The notes under the pieces: generated by a model
What the model saw: the letters and a program-made list of their open reading frames with translations, nothing else
What the model was told of the DNA's origin: nothing
Database searches by the model: none
Source of the DNA: ZC4RG20 sp035760685
Lineage (GTDB): Bacteria > Pseudomonadota > Gammaproteobacteria > Steroidobacterales > Rariloculaceae
Length of the DNA: 7,148 nt
Direction of reading: 5' to 3'
Assembly (NCBI GenBank): GCA_035760685.1
Contig: DASTSM010000296.1
Span: 1 to 7,148, forward strand
Shown here: positions 1 to 6,132 of the stretch, piece after piece
Numbering within the stretch: the stretch's first letter is position 1
Layout: each line of letters starts with the position of its first letter
Made by a program: the position numbers and the translations under genes

Positions 1-6
1 GGCCAG

Positions 7-627
7 CTACTTTGCCGCACCCGCGGCCGTGCGCGCCGAAAGCTCCCCGCCTTGATCCTCGAAGCCGCCTTTCGGCAGCTTCGTCTTGATCTCGTACGCC
101 TGAGCCGCGCGCACCGTGAGCTGCGTTTCGAACGGCTGATAGCCCGGGAGCGCGATCTTGAACCGGTAGGTGCCGGGAGCGAGCCGCATGCCCTTGTGAC
201 CGTCGAAGCGATCGACGTGCCCCACGTACGAGTCGTTGACGAATACCGCCGCGTCCTCGGGCTCCACCGAGATCCGAACCTTCGCCGTTTGGTCCTTGTC
301 GGGATAGCTGATGCCCGAGGCGTGCGCCATCGAGACGCGGTATTGCGCTTTCCGCCCGGGCTCGACGACGAACGTCTCGTCGACGTCCTGATACCCGATG
401 AGCTTGAAGAGCAGGCGGTGCTCGCCGGGCACGAGCACGAGGCGGTCGGAGCCGTGGAGGTTCTTGACGAAGCCGACGTACTGCCCGTCGACCCAGACGC
501 CGGCGTCGCGCTCGACCTTGCTCGCAGGCTCGATCTCGATCTCGCCGAGGATCGGGCTTCCGCCCGCGAGCACGCGGGCGGCCGTAAGCAGGATCGCAAT
601 TCCGCTCAATGTGATCGCACGATGCAT
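7..627 (-). CDS. Exported protein with two PEGA domains
   Basis: The 206-aa product starts with a hydrophobic stretch (about residues 4-21, ending near VLAGG) that reads as a signal peptide or an N-terminal anchor. Two PEGA-like repeats follow, at about residues 41-100 and 116-184. Each has the family pattern: a short 'V-x-V-D/N-x-x-Y-V-G' strand (VWVDGQYVG; VFVNDSYVG), then 'L-x-PG-x-x-x' (LVPGEHRL; LAPGTYRF), then a 'GYQ' turn (LIGYQ; LPGYQ). PEGA domains are beta-rich modules usually found in surface or periplasmic proteins. They have no known catalytic activity, and a binding or structural role is inferred. The C-terminal 20 residues are Gly/Ala-rich and probably disordered. The start is supported by AAGGAGA at 634-640, 6-7 nt before the ATG. 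The gene lies alone, downstream of and in the same direction as the MATE gene, with a 251-bp gap that contains tandem repeats. Confidence 0.87.
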   Translation of the reverse strand: MHRAITLSGIAILLTAARVLAGGSPILGEIEIEPASKVERDAGVWVDGQYVGFVKNLHGSDRLVLVPGEHRLLFKLIGYQDVDETFVVEPGRKAQYRVSMAHASGISYPDKDQTAKVRISVEPEDAAVFVNDSYVGHVDRFDGHKGMRLAPGTYRFKIALPGYQPFETQLTVRAAQAYEIKTKLPKGGFEDQGGELSARTAAGAAK

Positions 628-651
628 CTATGTTCTCCTTGGGCGCTACGC

Positions 652-724
652 GCGCTAAGGGCGTTGAGGGCGCAAAGGACGTTAGAGGCGCTAAAGGCGT
701 TACGAGGGCCTAAGGCCGTTACGG
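652..724. repeat. Four degenerate 17-19 bp tandem repeats in the PEGA gene leader
   Basis: Four head-to-tail units can be read on the plus strand at 652-668, 669-687, 688-706 and 707-724. They share the approximate consensus GGCGCTAAAGGCGTTACGAG, and a partial unit (GGGCGCTACGC) precedes them at 641-651. Units three and four are the most alike. The array ends 12-25 bp before the Shine-Dalgarno sequence of the PEGA gene, so it should be transcribed in its 5' leader or lie in its promoter. The rest of this gap (725-878) shows no gene; I see only a weak 5-bp inverted repeat at 774-789 and no convincing promoter. Short ORFs through the array encode Leu-Arg-Ala or Asn-Ala-Leu repeats and look spurious. 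Confidence 0.7.
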
Positions 725-878
725 CATGACGAGGCCAGCGCGAGTGTAATCCGCAAGCGCGACGATGCACCTTGTCGCCAGGTTGCGACGCTTTGGGGTG
801 CGGGATACATGCCACGCAGTCGAAAACCGCTCCGCGTCGCTCCGGGGGCTGCCCGCGGCGGGGCGCGCGAGCGGCCCC

Positions 879-2300
879 TCAGCCGGCTTCTTCGGCCGCA
901 ACGGACGCGGAGGGCGCCAGAGGCGCCGCGAGCGGGGCCGACGGCTCCGGCGACACGGCCCGCGCGGGCGCGAGGCGCTTGCGGAATTGACCGAGCAGCA
1001 GCAGGACGCTGACGCAGGCCTGCAGCACGATCGTCGCGACCGAGACGTACCAGACCTGCTCGAGCGCGAAGTCCGGGCGCGACGAGAGCCAGACCGCGAC
1101 GGGGACGAAGAACGTGAGCCGCACGGCCGAGCTCATCAGCGACGGACGCGTGTTGCCGAGCCCCTGGAAGATGCCCGAGCACGTGAACACGACGCCTTGC
1201 GCCAAGAACGTCCACGAAATGATGCGCAGGAAGTCCGCGCCGACCTGCCGCGCCTCGGCCTCCGGCGTGAACACCGCGACGAGCAGCTCGGGCCGCCATT
1301 GCAGCAGTGCGGTGACGGCGCCCATGACGACGACGTTGAGCATGACGGCCTTGAGGAACGTCTCGCGCACGCGATGGCCGTGTCCCGCGCCGAAGTTCTG
1401 GCCCGCGATCGGCCCCGCGGCGAACGCGATGGCCATCGCCGGCATGAAGATCGACTGCATGATGCGCGAGCCGATCCCGAAGCCGGCCTGCGCGGCGGAG
1501 CCGAAGTCGCTGATGACCCAGTAGACGACGCCCATATAGATGAACATGAGCGCGAACTCGCCGCCCGCGGGGAGCCCGACCTCGAGCATGCGCTTCCACG
1601 TCGGAAAGTGCGGGCGCCACAGCGCGGGCTCGAACGACACGTACCGCTCGAGCCTGACGAAATAGGCCGCGAGCATGGCGACGCCGGCGCCGACCGAGAT
1701 CGAGCTCGCGAGCCCGGCGCCCGCGACGCCGAGCGCGTGACCCGTGCCCCAGCCGACGATGAGGACGGGAGCGAGGGCCGTGTTCAGGACGACGGTCAGC
1801 GCCTGCACGATCATCGTCGGCTTCACGATGCCCGTGCCGCGCAGCGCGGAGCCCATCGTGACGAGGCCGAACTGCAGCGCGAAGCCGGGCAGGAAGCAAG
1901 ATAGAAAGGTCGTGCCCGCGGCCTGCGTGGCCGCATCGGCCGCGATCGCGCCGACGTACTGCGACGTGAACGCATAGCCGAAGACCAACGTTCCCGCCGC
2001 GCAAAACGAGGCGAGCACGAGCGACTGATTGAACACGGCGTTCGCGTCGTCCCGGTCCTTGCGCCCGACGGCCTGCGAGATCAGCGCGACGGCGCCGACG
2101 CCGAGCACCTGCGTCAGCGAGAGCACGACGAACATCAGCGTTCCCGCCGCCGCGACGCCCGCCATCGCGGCGTCGCCGAGCGAGGCGACGAAGTAGAGGT
2201 CGACGAGCAGGTAGAGCGTCTGGAACAGCATTCCGATCGCGACCGGGGCCGCCATCGTCATGATGTTTCGGACGATCGAATCTCGGGTCAGATCTTTCAT
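879..2300 (-). CDS. MATE family efflux transporter (NorM/DinF-like)
   Basis: The 473-aa polytopic inner-membrane protein has about 12 hydrophobic segments in two halves, matching two MatE domains (about residues 15-175 and 240-400). Family members export cationic drugs, dyes or metabolites by Na+ or H+ antiport; the substrate here cannot be told from sequence. Supporting motifs are the N-terminal 'APVAIGMLFQTLYLLVDLYF' helix with 'ASLGDAAMAGV' after it, 'GSALRGTG' after helix 4, and 'GQNFGAGHGHRVRET' opening the second half, the position where the family has its conserved GQN/GA-G loop. The length suits the family (about 440-480 aa). The last 30 residues are a Pro/Ala/Ser-rich cytoplasmic tail. 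The frame stays open upstream to 2390, but that stretch lacks a ribosome-binding site and runs into the intergenic palindrome. ATG 2300 starts the conserved 'MKDLTRDSI' segment and has AGAGG at 2305-2309, only 4 nt away. It is divergent from the DUF748-like gene. Confidence 0.95.
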   Translation of the reverse strand: MKDLTRDSIVRNIMTMAAPVAIGMLFQTLYLLVDLYFVASLGDAAMAGVAAAGTLMFVVLSLTQVLGVGAVALISQAVGRKDRDDANAVFNQSLVLASFCAAGTLVFGYAFTSQYVGAIAADAATQAAGTTFLSCFLPGFALQFGLVTMGSALRGTGIVKPTMIVQALTVVLNTALAPVLIVGWGTGHALGVAGAGLASSISVGAGVAMLAAYFVRLERYVSFEPALWRPHFPTWKRMLEVGLPAGGEFALMFIYMGVVYWVISDFGSAAQAGFGIGSRIMQSIFMPAMAIAFAAGPIAGQNFGAGHGHRVRETFLKAVMLNVVVMGAVTALLQWRPELLVAVFTPEAEARQVGADFLRIISWTFLAQGVVFTCSGIFQGLGNTRPSLMSSAVRLTFFVPVAVWLSSRPDFALEQVWYVSVATIVLQACVSVLLLLGQFRKRLAPARAVSPEPSAPLAAPLAPSASVAAEEAG

Positions 2301-2380
2301 AGAACCTCTAGTGGGACGGCGCCTCGCCTGCCCGAAGGGCGCCCAAGAATACACCCGCTCGAGCCTCGCAAGCGCGGGAA

Positions 2381-2414
2381 ATGGGGTCAAAAATGGGGTC
2401 AGACCCCATTTTTT
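2381..2414. repeat. Intergenic GGGGTC-A-GACCCC palindrome with extra half-site; terminator-like
   Basis: A perfect inverted repeat has 12-bp arms at 2389-2400 and 2402-2413 around a single A at 2401 (core ATGGGGTCAGACCCCAT, flanked by A and T runs). A further direct copy of ATGGGGTCA begins at 2381, exactly 12 bp before the same word at 2393. In RNA this would fold as a GC stem preceded by As and followed by six Us (2409-2414), and the same holds on the other strand, so it could act as a bidirectional Rho-independent terminator. From memory, motifs of this kind recur between genes in proteobacterial genomes as REP/MITE-like repeats; I could not check copy number. It supplies the false ATGs upstream of the DUF748-like gene. 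Confidence 0.75.
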
Positions 2415-2444
2415 CGCCGTCGAGCCCCTGGCATGTCGTTTGCA

Positions 2445-2459
2445 CGTCGGAAACCGACG
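2445..2459 (+). promoter_or_regulatory. Stem-loop abutting the DUF748-like gene's ribosome-binding site
   Basis: CGTCGG at 2445-2450 and CCGACG at 2454-2459 form a perfect 6-bp stem with an AAA loop. The last base of the stem is the first G of the GGGGAG Shine-Dalgarno sequence, so folding could affect ribosome access. It may also be chance in GC-rich DNA. A regulatory role is inferred. Confidence 0.35.
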
Positions 2460-2464
2460 GGGAG
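2459..2464 (+). promoter_or_regulatory. Shine-Dalgarno sequence that decides the TTG start at 2474
   Basis: GGGGAG is 9 nt upstream of the in-frame TTG at 2474. No comparable site precedes the upstream in-frame ATGs at 2381 and 2393, which are part of the palindromic repeat. This favours TTG 2474 as the true start. Confidence 0.6.
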
Positions 2465-2473
2465 ATCGATCGC

Positions 2474-3790
2474 TTGCGCAAAAGAACCTGGCTGCTGGCT
2501 TCCGTTGGCGTCGTCATCGTCGCGCTCGTCGGGCTGCGGCTCGCGCTGCCGGGCATCGTGAAGTCCTACGTCAATCGGCATCTCGCCGACATCGGCGAGT
2601 ACACGGGCCACGTCCGCGACGTCGATCTAAGCATCATTCGCGGGGCGTACACCGTCTACGGCATCGAGGTCGATAAGCGAGCGGCGCAGCACGAGCCGTT
2701 CGCGGTCGTGGACCGCATGGACGTCTCCGTCCAGTGGAAAGCGCTGCTGCACCGCGAGCTCGTCGGCGAGCTCGTCATGGACGGCCCGCGGGTCAACATG
2801 GTCCAGGGCCAGACGAAAGAGGAGAGTCAGCTCGGCACGGGCGTGAATTGGCCCGCCGAGATCCGCGAGTTCTTCCCGTTCCGCTTCAACCGCGTCGAGG
2901 TTCGCGACGGTACCGCGACGTTTCGCGCGCCCGGCATCAACACGAACGAATCGCTGACGGTCAAGAATCTTTCGGTCTTGCTGCGCGACCTCACGAACGT
3001 CGAGGAGCGCTCGACGCCCGCGTTCGCGCAGCTCGTCGCCGAAGGCCGAGTCATGGGCGATGCGCCGATCAAGCTGACCGGTCAATTCAATCCGAACGCC
3101 TCGACGCCGACCTTCGACCTCAATCTATCGCTCGAGGATGCCGAGCTCGTCAATGTGAATCCGTGGCTACGGAAATTCCTCAACGTGGACGCGCAGCGCG
3201 GCACCTTTTGGATGTACTCGGAGGTTGCAGCAGGCGACGGGCGCTTCACGGGCTACGTGAAGCCGATCTTGCGCGATCCCGACTTCTTCGACATCAAGGA
3301 GCCGGCGAGTGGGCCGTTCCAGCGCGCGTGGGAGGCGCTCGTCGGGCTCGGCGCAAAGCTGTTGAAGAACCCCGAGAAGAATCAAGTCGCGACGGAGATT
3401 CCCCTCGCGGGGCGGCTCGACGACCCGAGCACGGACCTCATGGCGGCCATCGTCAATCTATTCCGCAATGCCTTCGTCTACGGCTTCTCGCATTCGATCG
3501 ACCAGACGGTCGGGCTCAAGAACGGGGACATCCCGTTCGAGGCAGGCGCGGCCGAAGGCGCGAGCAAGGGCGAGCGCGGGCAGGAGCGCGCGGAGCAGAA
3601 GGTCGAGGAGAAGGCGCAGGAAAAGGCCGAGGAAAAGGCAGACAGGAAAGCCGAGAAGAAAGCGGAGAAGAAAGCGGAGAAGAAAGCCGAGAAAGAGGCC
3701 GAAAGGCAGGAGTCTAGCAACGAGCCGGACGCGAGCGGCGGCGAAAGCTCGAAGCGGCAGCAAGAGACGCCGCTGCCGCATCCGAATTGA
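2474..3790 (+). CDS. DUF748/AsmA-like membrane-anchored protein with Lys/Glu-rich tail
   Basis: The 438-aa product starts with basic residues and one transmembrane helix (about 6-26), followed by 'LPGIVKSYVNRHLADIGEY'. This and the next segment, 'VRDVDLSIIRGAYTVYGIEV' (about 47-66), resemble the start of DUF748 proteins, distant relatives of AsmA/YhdP-type envelope proteins with a large periplasmic beta-rich region. 'GELVMDGPRVNMVQG' (98-112) and 'FRFNRVEVRDGTATF' (136-150) fit the repeating AsmA-like strands. Residues 365-412 form a highly charged helix of repeated KAEK/EEKAE units, then a Ser/Glu/Gln-rich end; the conserved part stops near residue 352. Function is unknown; a role in the cell envelope is inferred. 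TTG 2474 is chosen for its Shine-Dalgarno sequence; starting at ATG 2381 would add 31 residues encoded by an intergenic repeat. The gene converges on the hydrolase gene with 4 bp between stop codons. Confidence 0.75.
   Translation: MRKRTWLLASVGVVIVALVGLRLALPGIVKSYVNRHLADIGEYTGHVRDVDLSIIRGAYTVYGIEVDKRAAQHEPFAVVDRMDVSVQWKALLHRELVGELVMDGPRVNMVQGQTKEESQLGTGVNWPAEIREFFPFRFNRVEVRDGTATFRAPGINTNESLTVKNLSVLLRDLTNVEERSTPAFAQLVAEGRVMGDAPIKLTGQFNPNASTPTFDLNLSLEDAELVNVNPWLRKFLNVDAQRGTFWMYSEVAAGDGRFTGYVKPILRDPDFFDIKEPASGPFQRAWEALVGLGAKLLKNPEKNQVATEIPLAGRLDDPSTDLMAAIVNLFRNAFVYGFSHSIDQTVGLKNGDIPFEAGAAEGASKGERGQERAEQKVEEKAQEKAEEKADRKAEKKAEKKAEKKAEKEAERQESSNEPDASGGESSKRQQETPLPHPN
3601..3706 (+). repeat. Purine-rich 12-bp tandem repeats coding a KAEK tail
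   Basis: Within the end of the DUF748-like gene, four near-identical 12-bp units (AGCCGAGAAGAA or AGCGGAGAAGAA) lie head to tail at 3649-3696. Looser copies of the same purine-rich pattern begin at about 3601. Each unit encodes the same four residues (Lys, Ala, Glu, Lys). A 12-bp period keeps the frame, so unit number can change by slippage without breaking the gene. Confidence 0.85.
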
Positions 3791-3802
3791 GCCGCTACGG
3801 CT
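3790..3802. terminator. Small hairpin between convergent stop codons, possible weak terminator
   Basis: AGCCG-CTA-CGGCT is a perfect 5-bp inverted repeat that starts at the last base of the DUF748-like gene and includes the hydrolase gene's stop codon. Neither strand has a U run after it, so termination here is uncertain. It is the only hairpin at this tight convergent junction apart from the palindrome at 3823-3836. Confidence 0.25.
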
Positions 3803-4616
3803 TCGTCATCTGTGCGATCTGATCGCTGATCAGCGACGCGTCCCCGATGGGCCCGTGGTCCGGCACGACGTGCACGGGATCGAGGGCCGCGAGCTTCTCG
3901 AGGATCGCGACCCAGGCCTCCGCGCTCGAGCCTTCGGCGAAATTCCGTGGCGGCCGATCCTTCATCGCGAGATCGCCGCTCAGGAGCGTGCGGTCCTCCT
4001 CGACGAAGATCTGCTCGTCGCCCTTCGTATGCGCGGGCCCGAGCCACATCAAGCGCGCATGCACGCCGCCGAGATCGAGCCGGTACTCGTCGTCGAAGAG
4101 GACGTCGGGCTTGCGGAAGGTCACGCCGTCGAGATAAGCCGCGAAGGCCGGCCGCTCGCGAAACCGCTCGACGATGCGCTCGCCGTCCTGCTCGAGCTCC
4201 TGCTGCTGCACGCGCGGCCGAATCAGGATCGTATCGGCGGGGAAGCCCGCGTCGCCCGCCGCGTGCTCCGGATGGAAGTGCGTCGTGGTCAGGTAGAGCT
4301 TGCCGCCCTTCGAGAGCTTCTGCGCGGCCTTCGCGACGATCGCGCCGTTCTTCGGCCCGAGCCCCGTATCGACGACGAGCGTCGCGTCGTTGCCGACGAC
4401 GAAGCCGACGTTCGGGAACGCCTCGATGACGTAGACGTGCTCGGAAACCTGCTTCGGCGCGGTCTCGGGAATGGCGGGGTCGCTGCCTTGCTGCGCGCCG
4501 GCCGTGCCGGCCGCGAGGCCCGATGCGGCGAGCGCCGCGATCGTGAGCACCCATGAGCGTAGCGCCGAACCCGTGAGCGCCCGCGCGCGTGCCGCAAGTC
4601 CGTTCTTCTTCGACAT
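3795..4616 (-). CDS. Secreted or periplasmic metallo-beta-lactamase-fold hydrolase
   Basis: The 273-aa product has a basic N-terminus, a hydrophobic core (about residues 20-36) and an AGA-QQ cleavage site after residue 41, so it is exported. The mature part is a metallo-beta-lactamase fold: 'TLVVDTGLG' (79-87); metal motif 'THFHPEH' with His113, His115, Glu117 and His118; 'GPAHTKGD' with His196; 'LLSGDLAM' with the bridging Asp215; and 'VPDHGPIGD' with His254. All ligands match the superfamily except Glu117, where HxHxDH has Asp. The substrate is unknown; the superfamily includes lactonases, thioesterases and beta-lactamases, and nothing here proves antibiotic hydrolysis. The start is ATG 4616, with GAGGTAA 5 nt upstream. 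That site contains the stop codon of the PaaK-like gene (5 nt apart), so the two genes are probably co-transcribed and translationally coupled. The gene converges with the DUF748-like gene. Confidence 0.92.
   Translation of the reverse strand: MSKKNGLAARARALTGSALRSWVLTIAALAASGLAAGTAGAQQGSDPAIPETAPKQVSEHVYVIEAFPNVGFVVGNDATLVVDTGLGPKNGAIVAKAAQKLSKGGKLYLTTTHFHPEHAAGDAGFPADTILIRPRVQQQELEQDGERIVERFRERPAFAAYLDGVTFRKPDVLFDDEYRLDLGGVHARLMWLGPAHTKGDEQIFVEEDRTLLSGDLAMKDRPPRNFAEGSSAEAWVAILEKLAALDPVHVVPDHGPIGDASLISDQIAQMTKP
3823..3836. repeat. Perfect 14-bp palindrome in the hydrolase gene's 3' end
   Basis: TCGCTGATCAGCGA reads the same on both strands and lies inside the codons for the Ser-Leu-Ile-Ser-Asp stretch near the hydrolase C-terminus. 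It is 33 bp beyond the convergent DUF748-like stop codon. It may form a hairpin in either transcript or be a coincidence of codon choice. Confidence 0.4.
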
Positions 4617-4621
4617 CGTCG

Positions 4622-4628
4622 TTACCTC
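4622..4628 (-). promoter_or_regulatory. Ribosome-binding site overlapping the upstream stop codon
   Basis: On the minus strand GAGGTAA serves as the Shine-Dalgarno sequence of the hydrolase gene (5 nt before its ATG), and its last three bases are the TAA stop of the PaaK-like gene. Ribosomes ending the first gene would sit on the second gene's initiation region, an arrangement typical of translational coupling. Confidence 0.7.
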
Positions 4629-6022
4629 GCGCCCGCCCTTGCTTCCGTCTCAGTGTACGCCGGCTCCGCGCGTCCCCGGGCGTCGACGATGAGCTGGAAC
4701 TTGCGTGTCCTCGGATTCACGGGCAGATCGTCCGTCTCGACGACCTCGAAGCGCACGTTGCCCATGCGCTTTCGCGCGAGAATCGCCCGCAGCCGGTCCG
4801 CGAGGGCGGCCCGCACGCCCGCCCCGGCGGTCTCGTCGAGCGTCGGATCGAGGCAGACCATGAAGCGGAAGGCCGTCGGCCCCTGCCAGTGCAGCTGAAA
4901 GCGGTTGACGCCCGGCACGAAGATCTCGTTGATCGTGTGCGGGCTCACGAAGTCCTCGACGCCGTCCTCGTTCAAGAACGCGGGCTGGATCTCGTTGCGC
5001 CCGACGAGGCCTTCGACGACGAGATAGGGCGCGTGCTCGCCGGAATCGACCGGGCGCAGGACGTCCGACATGCGGTAGCGGATCAGCGGCAGCGTGTAGT
5101 TGAAGAGATTCGTGACGATGGTGTGATCGTCGTAAAACTCGAAAATGTGCTTGCGATCGTAAAGCACCATCTTGGAGCTTCCTGGCAGCGCGGTGCCCAT
5201 GCCGAGCTGCTCCGTGGACGCATACACGTTCATGACGCCGCAGCCGAAAGCCTGCTCGAGCAGAGCGCGGTCGGCGTCGGTCGTCGCCTCGCCCGTCGCC
5301 GCAATCGCCGCGAGAGCGATCTCAAGCGCGCCCTCGCGCTGCTTCGCCGCTAGGATCTTGAGCGCGGTCGTGTAGCCGATCAGAAAATCCGGCCGGAATG
5401 CGTTGAGGCCCTCGATGACGTCAGGCAGCGGACTGTTGACTTCGAAGACGCGGGCGTCGACGAACAGCCGCGCGATGCCGCGCTGGAATGCGGTCACGGC
5501 GCTGACGCCGGCGTAGTGCCCGTCGGTCGCGCCGTAGAAGGCGATGCGGAAGCGCCGGCGCTCGCGGGGGCCTCGCGGCTGCATCCGCGCCTGCACCCCG
5601 CGCTCGCGCGACCAGCCGCGCAGCCAATCTTTGTTCGAGTACACGAAATACCCGACCTGGCCCGACGAGCCCGACGTGTGCATGACGCGGTACTTGCCGA
5701 GGAAGAGCTCGGCCGGATCTTTCGACCGCTCGAGAAACTCGACGATCGCACGCTTCGTCACGCCCGGCGCCGTCGCGATCTCGTCGAAGTGCTCGAGCAG
5801 CAGCGCCTTCGTGAGCACGGGAAACTCGGCGGGCACGCAGCGGGCGACGTCGATGCCGCTCTCGCGCACGATGCGCGCATAGTACGGCGACCGAAGACTC
5901 GCGTGCCGCACGAGGCGCCGGAATTTCTCGAGCTTGAGCGACTCGAATTCGGCTCGCGACATGCGCTCGACGCGGCGCTGCTCGCGCGCGTTCGAGAGGA
6001 GGATTCGCAGCGTCGACAGCAT
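4622..6022 (-). CDS. PaaK/CapK-like adenylate-forming enzyme
   Basis: The 466-aa protein belongs to the phenylacetate-CoA ligase-like branch of the ANL superfamily. It would activate a carboxylic acid as an acyl-AMP and probably pass it to CoA or another thiol; the substrate cannot be read from sequence. Motifs in order: N-terminal 'HASLRSPYYARI' (40-51), common in PaaK/CapK proteins; the phosphate-binding loop 'HTSGSSGQVG' (115-124); 'ATGEATT' (242-248); 'VYASTEQLG' (266-274), the adenine/acyl-site motif; 'IRYRMSDVL' (314-322), with Asp320 as the ribose-binding acidic residue; hinge 'GLVGRNE' (338-344); and Lys441 in 'NPRTRKFQLIVD', the candidate catalytic lysine. The hinge lacks the usual GRxDD acidic pair. 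Length suits the family (about 430-470 aa). ATG 6022 has AGAGG at 6032-6036, 9 nt upstream. It is the first gene of a two-gene unit with the exported hydrolase, and is divergent from mntA. Confidence 0.88.
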   Translation of the reverse strand: MLSTLRILLSNAREQRRVERMSRAEFESLKLEKFRRLVRHASLRSPYYARIVRESGIDVARCVPAEFPVLTKALLLEHFDEIATAPGVTKRAIVEFLERSKDPAELFLGKYRVMHTSGSSGQVGYFVYSNKDWLRGWSRERGVQARMQPRGPRERRRFRIAFYGATDGHYAGVSAVTAFQRGIARLFVDARVFEVNSPLPDVIEGLNAFRPDFLIGYTTALKILAAKQREGALEIALAAIAATGEATTDADRALLEQAFGCGVMNVYASTEQLGMGTALPGSSKMVLYDRKHIFEFYDDHTIVTNLFNYTLPLIRYRMSDVLRPVDSGEHAPYLVVEGLVGRNEIQPAFLNEDGVEDFVSPHTINEIFVPGVNRFQLHWQGPTAFRFMVCLDPTLDETAGAGVRAALADRLRAILARKRMGNVRFEVVETDDLPVNPRTRKFQLIVDARGRAEPAYTETEARAGAR

Positions 6023-6097
6023 GGCGTCGAACCTCTAGCGTGGACTTCCGGAAGCTCGTCGCCCGGGTCTGCGGTGGGCTCCAGCGATTTGCGCTCG

Positions 6098-6126
6098 ATT
6101 ATAGTCGCTCCGGAGCGCTCGAAGCC
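6098..6126 (-). promoter_or_regulatory. Candidate promoter of the PaaK-like/hydrolase operon
   Basis: The minus strand reads a perfect TATAAT at 6098-6103, upstream of the ATG at 6022. It would give a leader of roughly 70 nt. The -35 position (6121-6126, GGCTTC on the minus strand, spacer 17) is a poor match, so activator help or chance must be considered. The plus strand of the same bases offers only a weaker TATAGT for mntA. Confidence 0.4.
6106..6117. promoter_or_regulatory. Perfect 12-bp palindrome beside the TATAAT box
   Basis: CGCTCCGGAGCG lies 2 bp from the minus-strand TATAAT element, inside the expected -10/-35 spacer. A protein bound there would block the PaaK-like operon promoter and could also affect mntA transcription. 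The operator role is inferred; a 12-bp palindrome can occur by chance in GC-rich DNA. Confidence 0.35.
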
Positions 6127-6132
6127 GCCGTT

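Noticed and set aside
641..724. Tandem repeats as a CRISPR array
   Set aside because: Units are 17-19 bp, degenerate and directly abutting, with no spacers and no cas genes.
52..729. Plus-strand ORF (225 codons) opposite the PEGA gene ending in Leu-Arg-Ala repeats
   Set aside because: The repeat tail is just translation of the leader tandem repeats, and the rest is antisense to the PEGA domains.
828..874. GAGCGG/CCGCTC pair after the MATE stop followed by TTTT, as a terminator
   Set aside because: The loop would be about 35 nt and the U run only four, so it is too weak to call in GC-rich DNA.
765..1904. Long plus-strand ORF (379 codons) opposite the MATE gene
   Set aside because: Its product is Arg/Asp/Glu/His-rich with no recognisable domain. 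It is the mirror of a well-supported membrane protein gene in GC-rich DNA.
700..2004. Minus-strand ORF (434 codons) in another frame of the MATE gene
   Set aside because: Composition is dominated by Arg, Gly, Ala and His. The overlapping frame encodes a clear MATE transporter.
2346..2371. Possible MATE promoter on the minus strand (TTGCGA and TATTCT)
   Set aside because: The spacer is only 14 nt and both boxes are imperfect, so it is below the level I would annotate.
3478..4554. Minus-strand ORF (358 codons) and plus-strand ORF 3468-4556 across the convergent junction
   Set aside because: Both cross the ends of two confident genes in alternative frames and give low-complexity Arg-rich proteins.
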